Origin: Ruminococcus sp.
GTDB taxonomy: Bacteria; Bacillota; Clostridia; Oscillospirales; Ruminococcaceae
Direction of reading: 5' to 3'
Length of the DNA stretch: 58,560 nt
NCBI GenBank assembly: GCA_017478965.1
Contig: JAFVCV010000051.1
Span: forward strand, 1 to 58,560
The number at the start of each line of letters is the position of its first letter. The stretch's first letter is position 1. The position numbers and the translations under genes were made by a program. Below are positions 32,566-41,736 of the stretch, piece after piece. The notes beneath the pieces were generated by a model, which searched no databases, was not told the origin of the DNA, and was given only the letters and a program-made list of their open reading frames with translations.

Positions 32566-33951
32566 TCACAGCTGAGAATAGCTTTCGATGAATTCACGGA
32601 TATCCACCCCATTTTCAATGCCCCTGACCATCTCACGGGCCGGATTGGTCAGCCGCTCTGCCCGTTCAAACAGTGGGTCAAGGAAATGCTCCTCGTTCTT
32701 CCCACGTTCTTTAAGTCCGCTTCCTGCCAGCTCCAGGATCCTGCAAAGCTGGGCGCTCAGGGCGACCTTGTCTATGAACGGCGGTATCTCACGCTTTGAG
32801 AGCATATCCTGCAGCTCAGCGGCTGTGTAGCCGTGGGAATAGATGAGGGTGTCGTTCTCTATCAGCTCTCTGAGCTCATAGATCTTTCCTGTGAGTCCGG
32901 TGTGGAACGCAGCTACCGTCATAACGTCCCTGATGGGCTGACAGCAGGAGCTGCGGTATTCAATGGTCCCCCGGAAGGTCAGGTCCTCGAACTTGAAGGT
33001 CCTCAGATAGCTAAGATCTCCGTCCTCCGGAGTGAATTCCACGCTCCGGTAGGCCTGGCCGTCAAAGTATTCTCCGCAGACCTTGTCCAGCCCGAAATAG
33101 TCCCTTACGGCCGTGGGTCTGAAGTCTATGTACCTGCCCTCACGCATCGTACAGTACACCGACTGTGACTTTATATATTCCAGCAGCTCGTCTATATTAT
33201 TTAGTCTCTGGGAAAACATACCGATATTATGGGGATTGTAACCCTGCATACTTCTTTCCCACAGCATATTCCTTGCGCAAAGGTAGTCCGGATATTCCGG
33301 CAGGTAGGAATTGGCAAAGAGCAGGGCCTTATAAGGCTCCAGCATACCGAAGATATTCAGGGTGTCGATGAGGCTGTCATGCTCCACGTCCAGCTGCACC
33401 TGGGAGGCGCTGGTAAAGGTGCCGAAATCAGGCCTGTCGTGGAACCGCATATTGATGCTGTTCTCATATTTATGATAAGAATGGAGGTAGTGATAGAGCA
33501 TCCTGTACCTCTCGTTCGGCACCGGTCGGTTGTGGTTTACATTATACCCCGGGTTTATGCCCATGCCGGTCAGGGTAGATCCTGCGGCGCCAAGCTTATC
33601 CTGGAGAAAGATGTAATAGTCCCTGAAACGGCCGTAAAGCTCGTTCAGATCGCTGCCCTTCCCCATTGACAGCTCCAGATTTGAATAGGAACAGTCGAAG
33701 GACAGATTGTCCCCGGACACCGGCTCGGTCATAGAATTGACGCAGCCGTCGTCATCAGTGCCGGTTATCTCAAAAGCGAAATGCTCTCTGAACGCTCCTG
33801 CGGCATTGATGACCTCCTCCTCATTCACCGGTCTGCCGTCGGTCCTTACCACTGGCATTTCTATCTCTATGCCGATGCTGGGTTCTCTATTCCTCAGTGT
33901 GGGTGCAATATATTTATCATAGAGAGCCTCGCTGAGCTTTTCACCGTTCAT
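32566..33951 (-). CDS. Glutamate-cysteine ligase family protein, GCS2/EgtA type
   Basis: A 461-residue protein of the second, distantly related ligase family (GCS2, which includes plant-type GshA and EgtA). Seen: IGIEIEMPVV with acidic metal ligands near the N-terminus, NLELSMG, MRFHDRPDF then ASQVQLDV, and RGTIEYRSSCCQP. Start at 33951 behind AAGGAG; an upstream TTG overlaps that region. It is first in an operon with a type I ligase and a GATase II, under its own strong promoter. Two ligases of different type side by side is unusual and suggests a two-step gamma-glutamyl product (inference). Confidence 0.8.
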   Translation of the reverse strand: MNGEKLSEALYDKYIAPTLRNREPSIGIEIEMPVVRTDGRPVNEEEVINAAGAFREHFAFEITGTDDDGCVNSMTEPVSGDNLSFDCSYSNLELSMGKGSDLNELYGRFRDYYIFLQDKLGAAGSTLTGMGINPGYNVNHNRPVPNERYRMLYHYLHSYHKYENSINMRFHDRPDFGTFTSASQVQLDVEHDSLIDTLNIFGMLEPYKALLFANSYLPEYPDYLCARNMLWERSMQGYNPHNIGMFSQRLNNIDELLEYIKSQSVYCTMREGRYIDFRPTAVRDYFGLDKVCGEYFDGQAYRSVEFTPEDGDLSYLRTFKFEDLTFRGTIEYRSSCCQPIRDVMTVAAFHTGLTGKIYELRELIENDTLIYSHGYTAAELQDMLSKREIPPFIDKVALSAQLCRILELAGSGLKERGKNEEHFLDPLFERAERLTNPAREMVRGIENGVDIREFIESYSQL

Positions 33952-34031
33952 ACAAATCAACTCCTTGGTCCTGAAAAAAACTGGTCTGAAATAAGAAAAT
34001 AAATCCTATCTGTCTTATCTGAATTATTCGT

Positions 34032-34060
34032 ATTATACCATATCTTTCCTCATTTGTCAA
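34032..34060 (-). promoter_or_regulatory. Promoter of the ligase/amidotransferase operon
   Basis: Minus strand: perfect TTGACA (34055-34060), 17-base spacer, perfect TATAAT (34032-34037) with TATGG before it. Confidence 0.88.
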
Positions 34061-34079
34061 GGGGCTTATGTGCGGCAGC

Positions 34080-34106
34080 AAAAAGCGCCTGTCCCTCCGG
34101 ACAGGC
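34080..34106 (-). terminator. Terminator of the 95-residue membrane-protein gene
   Basis: Minus strand: GCCTGTCC / GGACAGGC stem, then GCTTTTTG. Confidence 0.8.
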
Positions 34107-34123
34107 ACTTAAATACTTTCATT

Positions 34124-34411
34124 CTAATTATATTTCATGAAACTCAACAGCAGGCCACCCAGGCCCACAACGCAGTAGATGCCGACGATGGCGGCAACAG
34201 CTCTGAAAAGCCAGCCTACATAGGGAATGGCGCCAAGGATAATGAAGATGAGCGCAGCGATTATCAGACCGCCTACGTAGATGCCGGAATATTTCAGTAC
34301 GCTTTTTATGTTGTACATATCGACCTTTCTGTTCAGCGGAAAAACGTCATCAAACTCCATTATTGCCAGTTTGTCCCTGATCTTCTGTATAAATTCCTTT
34401 ATCTGCTCCAT
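34124..34411 (-). CDS. Small two-TM membrane protein
   Basis: A 95-residue protein with a basic, soluble N-terminus (1-40), then two membrane segments (about 43-61 and 67-90, GLIIAALIFIILG and AVAAIVGIYCVVGLGGLLL). No family is recognised. The ATG at 34411 follows GGGGGG; longer upstream reading is unlikely because it crosses the promoter. It stands alone with its own promoter and terminator. Function unknown. Confidence 0.65.
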   Translation of the reverse strand: MEQIKEFIQKIRDKLAIMEFDDVFPLNRKVDMYNIKSVLKYSGIYVGGLIIAALIFIILGAIPYVGWLFRAVAAIVGIYCVVGLGGLLLSFMKYN

Positions 34412-34477
34412 AAAAGCAGCCCCCCTATAATAAGTTTTCTGCACAGCGGCGAAAAAGCAAACCGTTCCTTTGTTTAA

Positions 34478-34506
34478 ATTATACAACAATTCTAACAAAT
34501 ATGCAA
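34478..34506 (-). promoter_or_regulatory. Promoter of the 95-residue membrane-protein gene
   Basis: Minus strand: TTGCAT (34501-34506), 17-base spacer, TATAAT (34478-34483). Confidence 0.65.
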
Positions 34507-34567
34507 TAAGCCAGACAGATTTCTGTAGGTCTGCACAATTAATCCGTTCTTCTTTTGTAGGATAAAG

Positions 34568-34597
34568 CAAAAGCCGGTCCAAGTAAACGGACCGGCT
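34568..34597 (-). terminator. Terminator of secDF
   Basis: Minus strand: AGCCGGTCC / GGACCGGCT stem, then TTTTG. Confidence 0.8.
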
Positions 34598-34609
34598 GAT
34601 ATCCTTGGG

Positions 34610-35587
34610 TCATCTTCTGCCCTGTCTTACAGGCTCTGTCTTGGTCTTTTTCTTGCTGGGGTTCTTCTCTCTGTAGCGTCTCCACATTACCCACAGGGTA
34701 GGGGCTATGCAGTTTGAAGAATAAACGCCGGCCAGCATACCCACGATAAGGGGCAGTGCAAAGCTCAGTATAGAAGTAACGTCATTCAGAGCGCAGACTA
34801 CGCAGACAGTAGCCATGGCAGCGACGGTGGTAACGGTGGTATGGATAGACCTGCCGAGGGTCTGGGTAATGGAAAGGTTCACAAGGTCTTCCAGCTCGGT
34901 CTTGCTGCCTATAAGGCCCTGGTTCTCACGGATACGGTCATAGATTATGATAGTGGCATTAATGGAGTAGCCCAGAATGGTGAGCAGCACTGCCATGAAG
35001 TTAGCGTTGATATCAAATCTGAATATCACAAAAGACCCGTATACCATGCAAAGGTCGTGGAAAAGCGCCACGACGGAGAAAAGTCCTGCGGAGATACCGC
35101 CGATCTTTCTGAACCGGAAACCAATGTAGATGATGGTGACTATCATTGCAAAAATGACCGCAACGATACATTTCAGGAAGAAGTCCAGGCCGTTGGAGGC
35201 GTTTACGTCGCTGCTCTCCACCAGCTCCAGCTCGTTATCGGGGAAGGCGGCCAGCAGGGCCTCTTTCAGCTCATTCTGCTTGACCTCGTTTATGCCCTGG
35301 GTAGAGGAGAGCTGTATCTTTACAGTGTCCTGGCCCGTGGCTGTGTTTTTGCCGGTGGTGACGGTGGAGCTTTGTCCTAATGTATCGCTCACTACCTGCT
35401 TTACATCGTTGACGCTGATGGCATCCTTATAGCTGTAGGTGATTATCGTACCGCCCTTGAACTGTATATCAACATTCAGACCCAGAACGAAGGTCAGCAC
35501 GATGAACAGGACGATAAGTCCTATGGATATGCAGTAGAACAGCTTGCGGTGGCCTACCACATCCAGTACTTTCTTTTCCTTATCCAT
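34610..35587 (-). CDS. secF: Protein translocase subunit SecF
   Basis: A 325-residue membrane subunit that, with SecD, uses the proton gradient to help protein export through SecYEG. Seen: first membrane segment (LFYCISIGLIVLFIVLTF), then the periplasm-side domain starting at FKGGTIITY, and five further segments with the conserved GYSINATIIIYDRIREN motif. It starts at 35587 within the end of secD (8-base overlap), so it is translationally coupled. The C-terminal tail is Lys/Arg-rich. Confidence 0.95.
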   Translation of the reverse strand: MDKEKKVLDVVGHRKLFYCISIGLIVLFIVLTFVLGLNVDIQFKGGTIITYSYKDAISVNDVKQVVSDTLGQSSTVTTGKNTATGQDTVKIQLSSTQGINEVKQNELKEALLAAFPDNELELVESSDVNASNGLDFFLKCIVAVIFAMIVTIIYIGFRFRKIGGISAGLFSVVALFHDLCMVYGSFVIFRFDINANFMAVLLTILGYSINATIIIYDRIRENQGLIGSKTELEDLVNLSITQTLGRSIHTTVTTVAAMATVCVVCALNDVTSILSFALPLIVGMLAGVYSSNCIAPTLWVMWRRYREKNPSKKKTKTEPVRQGRR

Positions 35588-36986
35588 TCTTCCGCACCTC
35601 CTTAGCACCGTAAAGTGAACGCTTCTTGAACACCTTGTACTTAGAGAGCGAGGTGGTCATGAGTCTGGAACAGAATATGCCAAAGAAGAAGTTGAGCACG
35701 ATACCTATGAGAAGGGTATAGCCCAGAGAATAGATGGTGCCTGCTGTCGATGCGCCGAAGGCCATGAACAGGGGCTTCAGGATGGTACCGAAAACACTGT
35801 CCGTAGGTCCGAAAGCGCCCATGAGTATGACAGCCACGAAAACGACCGTGATATTTCCGTCGAAGACAGCGGCCCAGGCACGCTTATAGCCAAGCTCGAT
35901 GGCGCCGTTGAGGGACTTGCCGTTATTCAGCTCTTCCTTTATTCTCTCAGCCACGATAACGTTGGCGTCAACGCCCATACCGATGGCAAGTATGATACCT
36001 GCGATACCGGGTATGGTGAGCGTAAAGCTCTCAAAGCCTGCGAAGAAGCCCGAGGTGAAAGCAAGGGTGCCTGCCACCTGGCCGAACAGGGCGATGCCTG
36101 CAACCAGGCCGGGAAGTCTGTAAACGGCTATCATGTAGATAAAGATGAACACGAAAGCGATAGCTCCTGCCAGTACCATAGCGTTCTTGGCGCCCTCGCC
36201 CAGGGTAGCGGAAACGATGTTCGTGCTGGTAGTCCTGAGGTTAAAGGGCAGTGCGCCGGCATTGATCTTGTCAGCCAGCGACTTGGCCTCTTCATAGGTA
36301 AAATTACCGCTTATCTGACAGCTGCCGTCGGTGATAGGCTCGTTGACGCTGGGGGCCGATATCATAGTGTCGTCCATCCAGATAGAGATGACTCCGGAGC
36401 CTGCCAGCTCAGTGGTGGCATCGCTGAAGCTCTGCTTGCCGCTTTCCTCCAGCTCCAGGCTGACCACATAGGTCACATTGCCGGTGGTCTGGTCCTGCTG
36501 ATAACCGGCCTCGGCGTGCTTGACGTCCGTACCGGTCAGAACTATGTTCTCATCATCAAGTCCGGTGGCCTGATCTCTTCCCTTCATGAATATGAGCTGT
36601 GCAGTGTCGCCCAGCTCGGAGATAGCGGCCTCCGGGTCGAAATCAGTCTCGCCCACCTGCCATGGGAAGGATACCATTATACGGTGCTTGGTGTTATCTG
36701 CATAGACCTCGCTGTCGGTGATATTGAGACTCACCAGTCTCTGCTCGATGACTGCCTTAGCGGCGTCCATCTCCTCCTTGCTGATATCCTCTCTGTCGGT
36801 ATCAGGCTCGAATGTGGCGTTTACGCCGCCCTGTATGTCGATACCCCAGCGTATCTCATCAACGCCTTTTATGCGGGTCGTCCTCACATCGCCCCAGTAA
36901 GTATGCCATCCTGCGTAAGTCAGGTATGCAAAGGCGAGAATAAGCACCAGTACGACCCAGAAAACGGGTTTTGTGATCTTTCGCAC
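35580..36986 (-). CDS. secD: Protein translocase subunit SecD
   Basis: A 468-residue partner of SecF. Seen: an N-terminal membrane segment, the WGIDIQGGVNATFEPD entry to the outside domain, the Val/Ala-rich P1 domain, and the C-terminal segments with IPGIAGIILAIGMGVDANVIVAERIKE. The separate-gene secD-secF arrangement is used rather than a fusion. GGAGG precedes the ATG. It has its own promoter. Confidence 0.95.
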   Translation of the reverse strand: MRKITKPVFWVVLVLILAFAYLTYAGWHTYWGDVRTTRIKGVDEIRWGIDIQGGVNATFEPDTDREDISKEEMDAAKAVIEQRLVSLNITDSEVYADNTKHRIMVSFPWQVGETDFDPEAAISELGDTAQLIFMKGRDQATGLDDENIVLTGTDVKHAEAGYQQDQTTGNVTYVVSLELEESGKQSFSDATTELAGSGVISIWMDDTMISAPSVNEPITDGSCQISGNFTYEEAKSLADKINAGALPFNLRTTSTNIVSATLGEGAKNAMVLAGAIAFVFIFIYMIAVYRLPGLVAGIALFGQVAGTLAFTSGFFAGFESFTLTIPGIAGIILAIGMGVDANVIVAERIKEELNNGKSLNGAIELGYKRAWAAVFDGNITVVFVAVILMGAFGPTDSVFGTILKPLFMAFGASTAGTIYSLGYTLLIGIVLNFFFGIFCSRLMTTSLSKYKVFKKRSLYGAKEVRKNG

Positions 36987-37042
36987 TTTAGCTCCTCCTA
37001 TAGATCAATTTTATTGTGTACAAAAAACACATTCACCCATAC

Positions 37043-37071
37043 ATTATATAACTTTTCCCATGAAAAGTCAA
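37043..37071 (-). promoter_or_regulatory. Promoter of secDF
   Basis: Minus strand: TTGACT (37066-37071), 17-base spacer, TATAAT (37043-37048). Confidence 0.85.
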
Positions 37072-37161
37072 GTGTTTTTTTGATATTGTGCCCTTCCCCC
37101 ATAAAAGTGCGGGTCATCCTGCCGCCAGCGGCACTGCTGACGATAGGTAAAACGCAGAACA

Positions 37162-37190
37162 GCCGCCGTTCTCTCATCGAGAGCGGCGGC
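37162..37190 (-). terminator. Likely terminator of metY
   Basis: Imperfect GCCGCC-type stem (37162-37173 with 37179-37190). The T-tract on the minus strand is spread out, so it is weak. Confidence 0.5.
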
Positions 37191-37204
37191 CGGTAAACGG
37201 TCTT

Positions 37205-38473
37205 TTACAGTGCGGCAAAGGCCTGTTTCAGGTCGTCAAGGATATCCTCCCCGTTCTCAAGGCCTACAGAAAGCCTTATCATGCCGCCGTCGATGCCGGC
37301 AGCGGCCAGCTGTTCGTCAGTGAGCTGTCTGTGGGTAGCGGAGGCCGGGTGCAGCACGCAGGTGCGGATATCAGCCACATGGACCTCGTTGGAGGCCAGT
37401 TTCAGGCTGTCCATGAACTTAACGGCGGTATCTCTGCCGCCCTTTATGCTGAAACTGATAACGCCGGAGGCTCCCAGGGGCAGATACTTCTGTACCAGGG
37501 GATAGTACTTGTTGCCTTTCAGACCGGGGTAGAACACGGACTCGACCTTGTCATTGCTGTCAAGATATTCAGCCACGATCTTTGCGTTTTCCACATACTG
37601 TTTCATTCTGACCGGCAGTGTCTCCAGGCCCAGGTTGAGCAGGAAGGAGGAGTTAGCGGCAGGATAGCACCCGAAGTCCCTCATCAGCTGCATCCTTGCT
37701 TTGACGATAAAGGGGGCGAAGGGGTATTTTTCGGTGTAGACCGTGCCGTGATAGCTCTCGTCCGGCTCGGTCATGCAAGGGAATTTGCCGCTCTTTGCCC
37801 AGTCGAACTTTCCGCTGTCAACTATAACGCCGCCCACCTGGACCGCATGGCCGTCCATATACTTCGAGGTGGAGTGCATAACGATATCAGCGCCCCACTC
37901 GATGGGCCTGCAAAGGTATGGGGTAGCGAAGGTATTGTCAACTATGAGAGGAACGCCGTTTCTGTGGGCGGCGTCTGCGAACTTTTCGATATCCAGCACC
38001 GTCAGTGCAGGGTTGGCGATCGTCTCGCCGAAGACAAGCTTTGTGTTGGGCTTGAATGCAGCGTCAAGCTCCTCAGCGGTGCAGTCCGGGTCAACGAATA
38101 TGCACTCTATGCCAAGCCTTTTCATGGTGATATTGAAAAGGTTTATCGTGCCGCCGTAGATGGCAGTAGAGGATATAAAGCTGTCGCCGGCCTGGCAGAT
38201 ATTGAGTATGCAGCACAGTGTAGCGGCCTGTCCCGAAGAGGTACACATTGCGGCCACACCGCCTTCGAGAGCTGCTATCTTCTTCTCCACTGCGTCGGTG
38301 GTGGGGTTCTCGAACCTGGAATATATCAGGCTCCTCGTGGGGTCGTCAAATACTGCGGCGACCTCGTCGGTGGAATCATATACATAGGTGGTGCTCTGTA
38401 CTATCGGCACGACTCTCGGCTCGCCGTTCTTAGGCTTATAGCCTTCGTGCAGACATTGTGTTTCGATCTTCAT
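37205..38473 (-). CDS. metY: O-acetylhomoserine sulfhydrylase
   Basis: A 422-residue PLP enzyme of the Cys/Met metabolism family, which makes homocysteine from O-acetylhomoserine and sulfide. Seen: start IETQCLHEGY, the STTYVYDSTDE strand, YSRFENPT, VDNTFATPY, and the PLP lysine in HSTSKYMDGH. Its length fits MetY rather than the shorter MetB/MetC. No SAM riboswitch is seen ahead of it. It lies 59 bases after the 219-residue gene and may be read from the purB transcript. AAAGGAAG precedes the ATG. Confidence 0.9.
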   Translation of the reverse strand: MKIETQCLHEGYKPKNGEPRVVPIVQSTTYVYDSTDEVAAVFDDPTRSLIYSRFENPTTDAVEKKIAALEGGVAAMCTSSGQAATLCCILNICQAGDSFISSTAIYGGTINLFNITMKRLGIECIFVDPDCTAEELDAAFKPNTKLVFGETIANPALTVLDIEKFADAAHRNGVPLIVDNTFATPYLCRPIEWGADIVMHSTSKYMDGHAVQVGGVIVDSGKFDWAKSGKFPCMTEPDESYHGTVYTEKYPFAPFIVKARMQLMRDFGCYPAANSSFLLNLGLETLPVRMKQYVENAKIVAEYLDSNDKVESVFYPGLKGNKYYPLVQKYLPLGASGVISFSIKGGRDTAVKFMDSLKLASNEVHVADIRTCVLHPASATHRQLTDEQLAAAGIDGGMIRLSVGLENGEDILDDLKQAFAAL

Positions 38474-38532
38474 TCAGTGTTCTTCCTTTCGCATATATTT
38501 TTTTGAGTCCGTAAAAAGGGACTTGTTTACAT

Positions 38533-39192
38533 TTACCGGCCAAGCCTTACCTTGCTCATGCTGACAGCGCTCTCCATAGCTATCCTGGCAGCCTCGGTGA
38601 CGTTCATTGAGCTTGCGAAGGCATAGACCAGCTTTTGCAGAGCGGTGCCGAAGATGGTGTGCAGAGCGCCTTCCGGGGCATACTCTGCCGCTATGCGGCT
38701 CAGGGGCTGCCAGAGGTTTTCAAGATAAGTCTCCATACTGTCCCCGGTCCGGCAGCTGCGGACCTTGCCGAACTGCTCGCCGCCCACAGTGTAAGAGATA
38801 TATCTGAAAATATCGTTTATGTCCGGCAGGGTGCCGCCTCTCTGCCTGACCGCTCCGCCGACCATGGACCATAGAGAATACCTGTCGTTGACCAGGGGGG
38901 CGTTGAGCAGATCGCCGAAGAAATAGTGCCTGCCCTGCTTGTCGGAAACTATGTTGAATACCAGGTCCTCGGCTAAGCCCCGCTGTTTCATATAGATATC
39001 CCTCACGTCCTTCTGGCAGGAATAGCCGGCGCAGGAACCGAGAGCGCACAGGGCGCTCTGAGGGTGTACCTCGCCTGAGGGCCCTTTCATGGCGCCGAGG
39101 AGCCTTGCACAAAGCTCATCGGCACCCTTTCTTATCTTTGCCAGCTCTTCCTCAGCCAGGTCCCTGCCGTCGCCGCAAACAGGCTCAGACAT
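38533..39192 (-). CDS. Hypothetical protein coupled to purB
   Basis: A 219-residue soluble protein, rich in Cys near residues 48-60 (CALGSCAGYSC) and with a long C-terminal helical part. No family is recognised. Its ATG lies inside the last codons of purB (8-base overlap), so translation is coupled. A role near purine metabolism or simple genetic linkage are both possible. No membrane or signal segment is seen. Confidence 0.7.
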   Translation of the reverse strand: MSEPVCGDGRDLAEEELAKIRKGADELCARLLGAMKGPSGEVHPQSALCALGSCAGYSCQKDVRDIYMKQRGLAEDLVFNIVSDKQGRHYFFGDLLNAPLVNDRYSLWSMVGGAVRQRGGTLPDINDIFRYISYTVGGEQFGKVRSCRTGDSMETYLENLWQPLSRIAAEYAPEGALHTIFGTALQKLVYAFASSMNVTEAARIAMESAVSMSKVRLGR

Positions 39193-40624
39193 TTATCTCA
39201 GCCACGTCGTCGGAAACGCCGTTGGCCTCCACCACGGGCTTAACGCAGTCAGCGATGAACTCCTCGACCTGCTGAGGGCAGCGGCCGATGAAGTTCTCAG
39301 GCTTCATGATCTCGTCCATCTCTTCCTTAGTGATGCTGAAATCAGGGCTTTCCAGTATCAGCTCGCAGAGATCGTTGTCAAGACCTTCTTCCTTGACTCT
39401 CCTTCCGGCCTGCATGGACAGCTGTCTGATGACCTCATGGAGCTTCTGCCTGTTGCCGCCCTTCTTGACCTCGCTCATAAGTATGTTCTCCGTGGCCATA
39501 AAGGGCAGCTCTGCCATAACACGGCGCCTGATGATCTTCTCATATACCACCAGGCCGTTTGCAGGGTCGGTGACGTTGAGCATTATGTTCAGGATAGCGT
39601 CAACTCCCAGGAAGGCCTCAGCCACAGATATCCTCTTGTTGGCGGAATCGTCAAGGGTCCTCTCGAACCACTGCGTTCCTGCCGTAAAAGCAGGGTTGAG
39701 CACGTCCACCATAACATATCTTGCAAGAGAGGTTATCCTCTCGTCACGCATGGGGTTGCGCTTATAGGCCATTGCAGAGGACCCTATCTGGGTCTTCTCG
39801 AAAGGCTCCTCGATCTCCTTGAAGCTCTGGAGAAGTCTTATATCGTTAGAGAACTTGCTGGCGGACTGAGCGATGCCGGCCAGGACCGAGCACACCTGAT
39901 AGTCCATCTTTCTCGAATAGGTCTGACCCGAAACGGGGACTACTGCGTCGAAGCCCATCTCCTCGGCGATGAGCCTTTCCAGTTCCTTTATCTTGTCGGT
40001 GTCGCCGGCGAAAAGCTCCATAAATGACGCCTGAGTGCCGGTAGTGCCTTTTGAGCCTAAGAGTTTCAGATTTTTCAGCCTGAATTCCAGGTCTTCCAGG
40101 TCCATGAGCAGCTCGTTGCACCAGAGCGTGGCTCTTTTGCCCACGGTGGTCAGCTGGGCAGGCTGGAGGTGGGTATAGGCCAGACAAGGCAGGGCCTTAT
40201 ACTTCTCAGCAAACTGAGATAGCTGATAGATGACCTTCACCAGCTTTCTCTTTATGACCTCCATAGCGTCCCTCATGATTATGACGTCGGTGTTGTCGCC
40301 CACATAGCATGAAGTAGCCCCCAGGTGGATAATGGGATCAGCCTTGGGGCAGCAGGCGCCGTAGGTATGGACATGGGCCATAACGTCGTGGCGGACCAGC
40401 TTTTCCTCACGGGCGGCCATTTCATAGTCGATATTCTCAATATTGGCCTCAAGCTCGTCCACCTGCTCCTGAGTGATCCCCAGGCCCAGTTTCATCTCGG
40501 CCCTTGCCAGAGCTACCCAGAGCCTTCTCCAGGTGGTGAACTTCTTGTCAGCGGAAAAGATATACTGCATCTCCTTGCTGGCATATCTTGTACAGAACGG
40601 TGACTCATAGCTGTTAGTTGACAT
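39185..40624 (-). CDS. purB: Adenylosuccinate lyase
   Basis: A 479-residue enzyme acting twice in purine synthesis: cleavage of SAICAR and of adenylosuccinate. The fumarase/lyase signature GSSAMAYKRNPMRDERI carries the catalytic-loop Ser. The true start is 40624 (MSTNSYESP), behind AGAGG; the longer reading upstream passes through the promoter and a terminator and is not coding. It forms an operon with a 219-residue unknown gene and perhaps metY. Confidence 0.94.
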   Translation of the reverse strand: MSTNSYESPFCTRYASKEMQYIFSADKKFTTWRRLWVALARAEMKLGLGITQEQVDELEANIENIDYEMAAREEKLVRHDVMAHVHTYGACCPKADPIIHLGATSCYVGDNTDVIIMRDAMEVIKRKLVKVIYQLSQFAEKYKALPCLAYTHLQPAQLTTVGKRATLWCNELLMDLEDLEFRLKNLKLLGSKGTTGTQASFMELFAGDTDKIKELERLIAEEMGFDAVVPVSGQTYSRKMDYQVCSVLAGIAQSASKFSNDIRLLQSFKEIEEPFEKTQIGSSAMAYKRNPMRDERITSLARYVMVDVLNPAFTAGTQWFERTLDDSANKRISVAEAFLGVDAILNIMLNVTDPANGLVVYEKIIRRRVMAELPFMATENILMSEVKKGGNRQKLHEVIRQLSMQAGRRVKEEGLDNDLCELILESPDFSITKEEMDEIMKPENFIGRCPQQVEEFIADCVKPVVEANGVSDDVAEINV

Positions 40625-40666
40625 AAAACATGACCTCTTTCGTGTTTGATAAAAAAATACACTGTA

Positions 40667-40695
40667 ATTATAACACATAGTCCCGAAAAAGTAAA
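40667..40695 (-). promoter_or_regulatory. Promoter of purB
   Basis: Minus strand: TTTACT (40690-40695), 17-base spacer, TATAAT (40667-40672). Confidence 0.65.
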
Positions 40696-40721
40696 GCCCT
40701 GAGCAAAAAATCCTCCCAAAC

Positions 40722-40752
40722 AAAAAGGAGCCGGCACAGAGCCGACTCCTTT
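40722..40752 (-). terminator. Terminator of the cytidylate-kinase-like gene
   Basis: AAAAGGAG / CTCCTTTT with inner CGGC / GCCG, one mismatch; T-runs on both strands. Confidence 0.8.
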
Positions 40753-40815
40753 TCGTAGTAAGGAAAGTAAAATGAATTAAAAACATGAAAGTCTGTATCA
40801 ATACGCCTATCACAC

Positions 40816-41454
40816 CTATCTTTCTGCCCGGTCCTCACGGAGCCTGACATACTCGGCGATAAGCTTTACTGTGCCGTCGATACCCAGTCTTGAGGTATTC
40901 ACACACAGGTCGTAATTAGAAGAATTGCCCCACTTCATATCGGTATAGTAATTATAGTAGGACGCACGGCGCTTGTCGGTCTTCCTGATGAAGTCCTCCA
41001 CCTTGTTCTTCTCAATGTCGTATCTGCCCAGGATACGCTGTTTCTTGTCCGCCATATCTCCCATAAGGAAAATATCGACTACGTTAGGCATATTCCTCAG
41101 CACATAGTCCGCACAGCGCCCGACTATCACGCAGGGACCCTGCTCGCCAAGCTTCTTTATGGTGTCGAACTGAGCCAAGAAGATCTTATGGTTCAGCGGC
41201 AGATCGGGATTGAGCCTGCCGTCTGCACTTACGGGATAGCTGCCCATGACCAGAGAAAACAGAAAGCTGTTGGTGTGGCTCTCGTCATTCCTTACGAAAA
41301 GCTCCTCACAGATGCCGCTCTCCTTCGAGGCGAGCTCCAGCAGTTCCTTATCGTAGAAAGGGATATCAAAAGCCTTCGCAAGCTCCTTGCCGACCTCACG
41401 GCCGCCGCTGCCGAATTCACGGCTGATGGTAATGATAGATCTGATAGAACTCAT
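40816..41454 (-). CDS. Cytidylate kinase-like family protein
   Basis: A 212-residue P-loop protein resembling the cytidylate-kinase-like family: ITISREFGSGGREVG is the altered P-loop region, PFYDKELLELA and CVIVGRCADYVL follow, and the end has SRLGIDGTVKLI. Real CMP kinases usually start ITIDGPAGSGKST, which differs, so the true substrate is uncertain. ATG 41454 follows GAGGGGTG. Monocistronic with its own terminator. Confidence 0.82.
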   Translation of the reverse strand: MSSIRSIITISREFGSGGREVGKELAKAFDIPFYDKELLELASKESGICEELFVRNDESHTNSFLFSLVMGSYPVSADGRLNPDLPLNHKIFLAQFDTIKKLGEQGPCVIVGRCADYVLRNMPNVVDIFLMGDMADKKQRILGRYDIEKNKVEDFIRKTDKRRASYYNYYTDMKWGNSSNYDLCVNTSRLGIDGTVKLIAEYVRLREDRAER

Positions 41455-41514
41455 AAGCCCACACCCCTCTCTGCCGGTCATATCACGAAGGTCTTTCCCC
41501 CGACCTCTGATAGT

Positions 41515-41543
41515 ATTATATCACATTTTTTGTAATTTGTACA
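41515..41543 (-). promoter_or_regulatory. Promoter of the cytidylate-kinase-like gene
   Basis: Minus strand: TGTACA (41538-41543), 17-base spacer, TATAAT (41515-41520) with TGTGA before it; the -35 is weak. Confidence 0.55.
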
Positions 41544-41651
41544 CAATTTTTCAGAAAAATCTTTCACAAATTTATGTAATATTTTTTGTGTATTATTAAT
41601 ATTGACAATTGTAAATCAACTTTTATAGGGTATTTCGGCGCATATACCATC

Positions 41652-41680
41652 TTGAAAAAAGCGCAGGGGTGTGGTATAAT
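41652..41680 (+). promoter_or_regulatory. Promoter of prfC
   Basis: -35 TTGAAA (41652-41657), 17-base spacer, TATAAT (41675-41680) with TGTGG before it. Confidence 0.85.
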
Positions 41681-41736
41681 TCTAAAGATAGTGCATATAA
41701 CGGCCCTTTGCAGGGCGTCTGATGACGGAGGAAGCT

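Noticed and set aside
37331-38506. 391-codon open frame opposite metY
   Set aside because: Antisense shadow of metY, which has full PLP-enzyme motifs.
38474-38532. SAM riboswitch or T-box before metY
   Set aside because: The gap is only 59 bases and has no matching motif.
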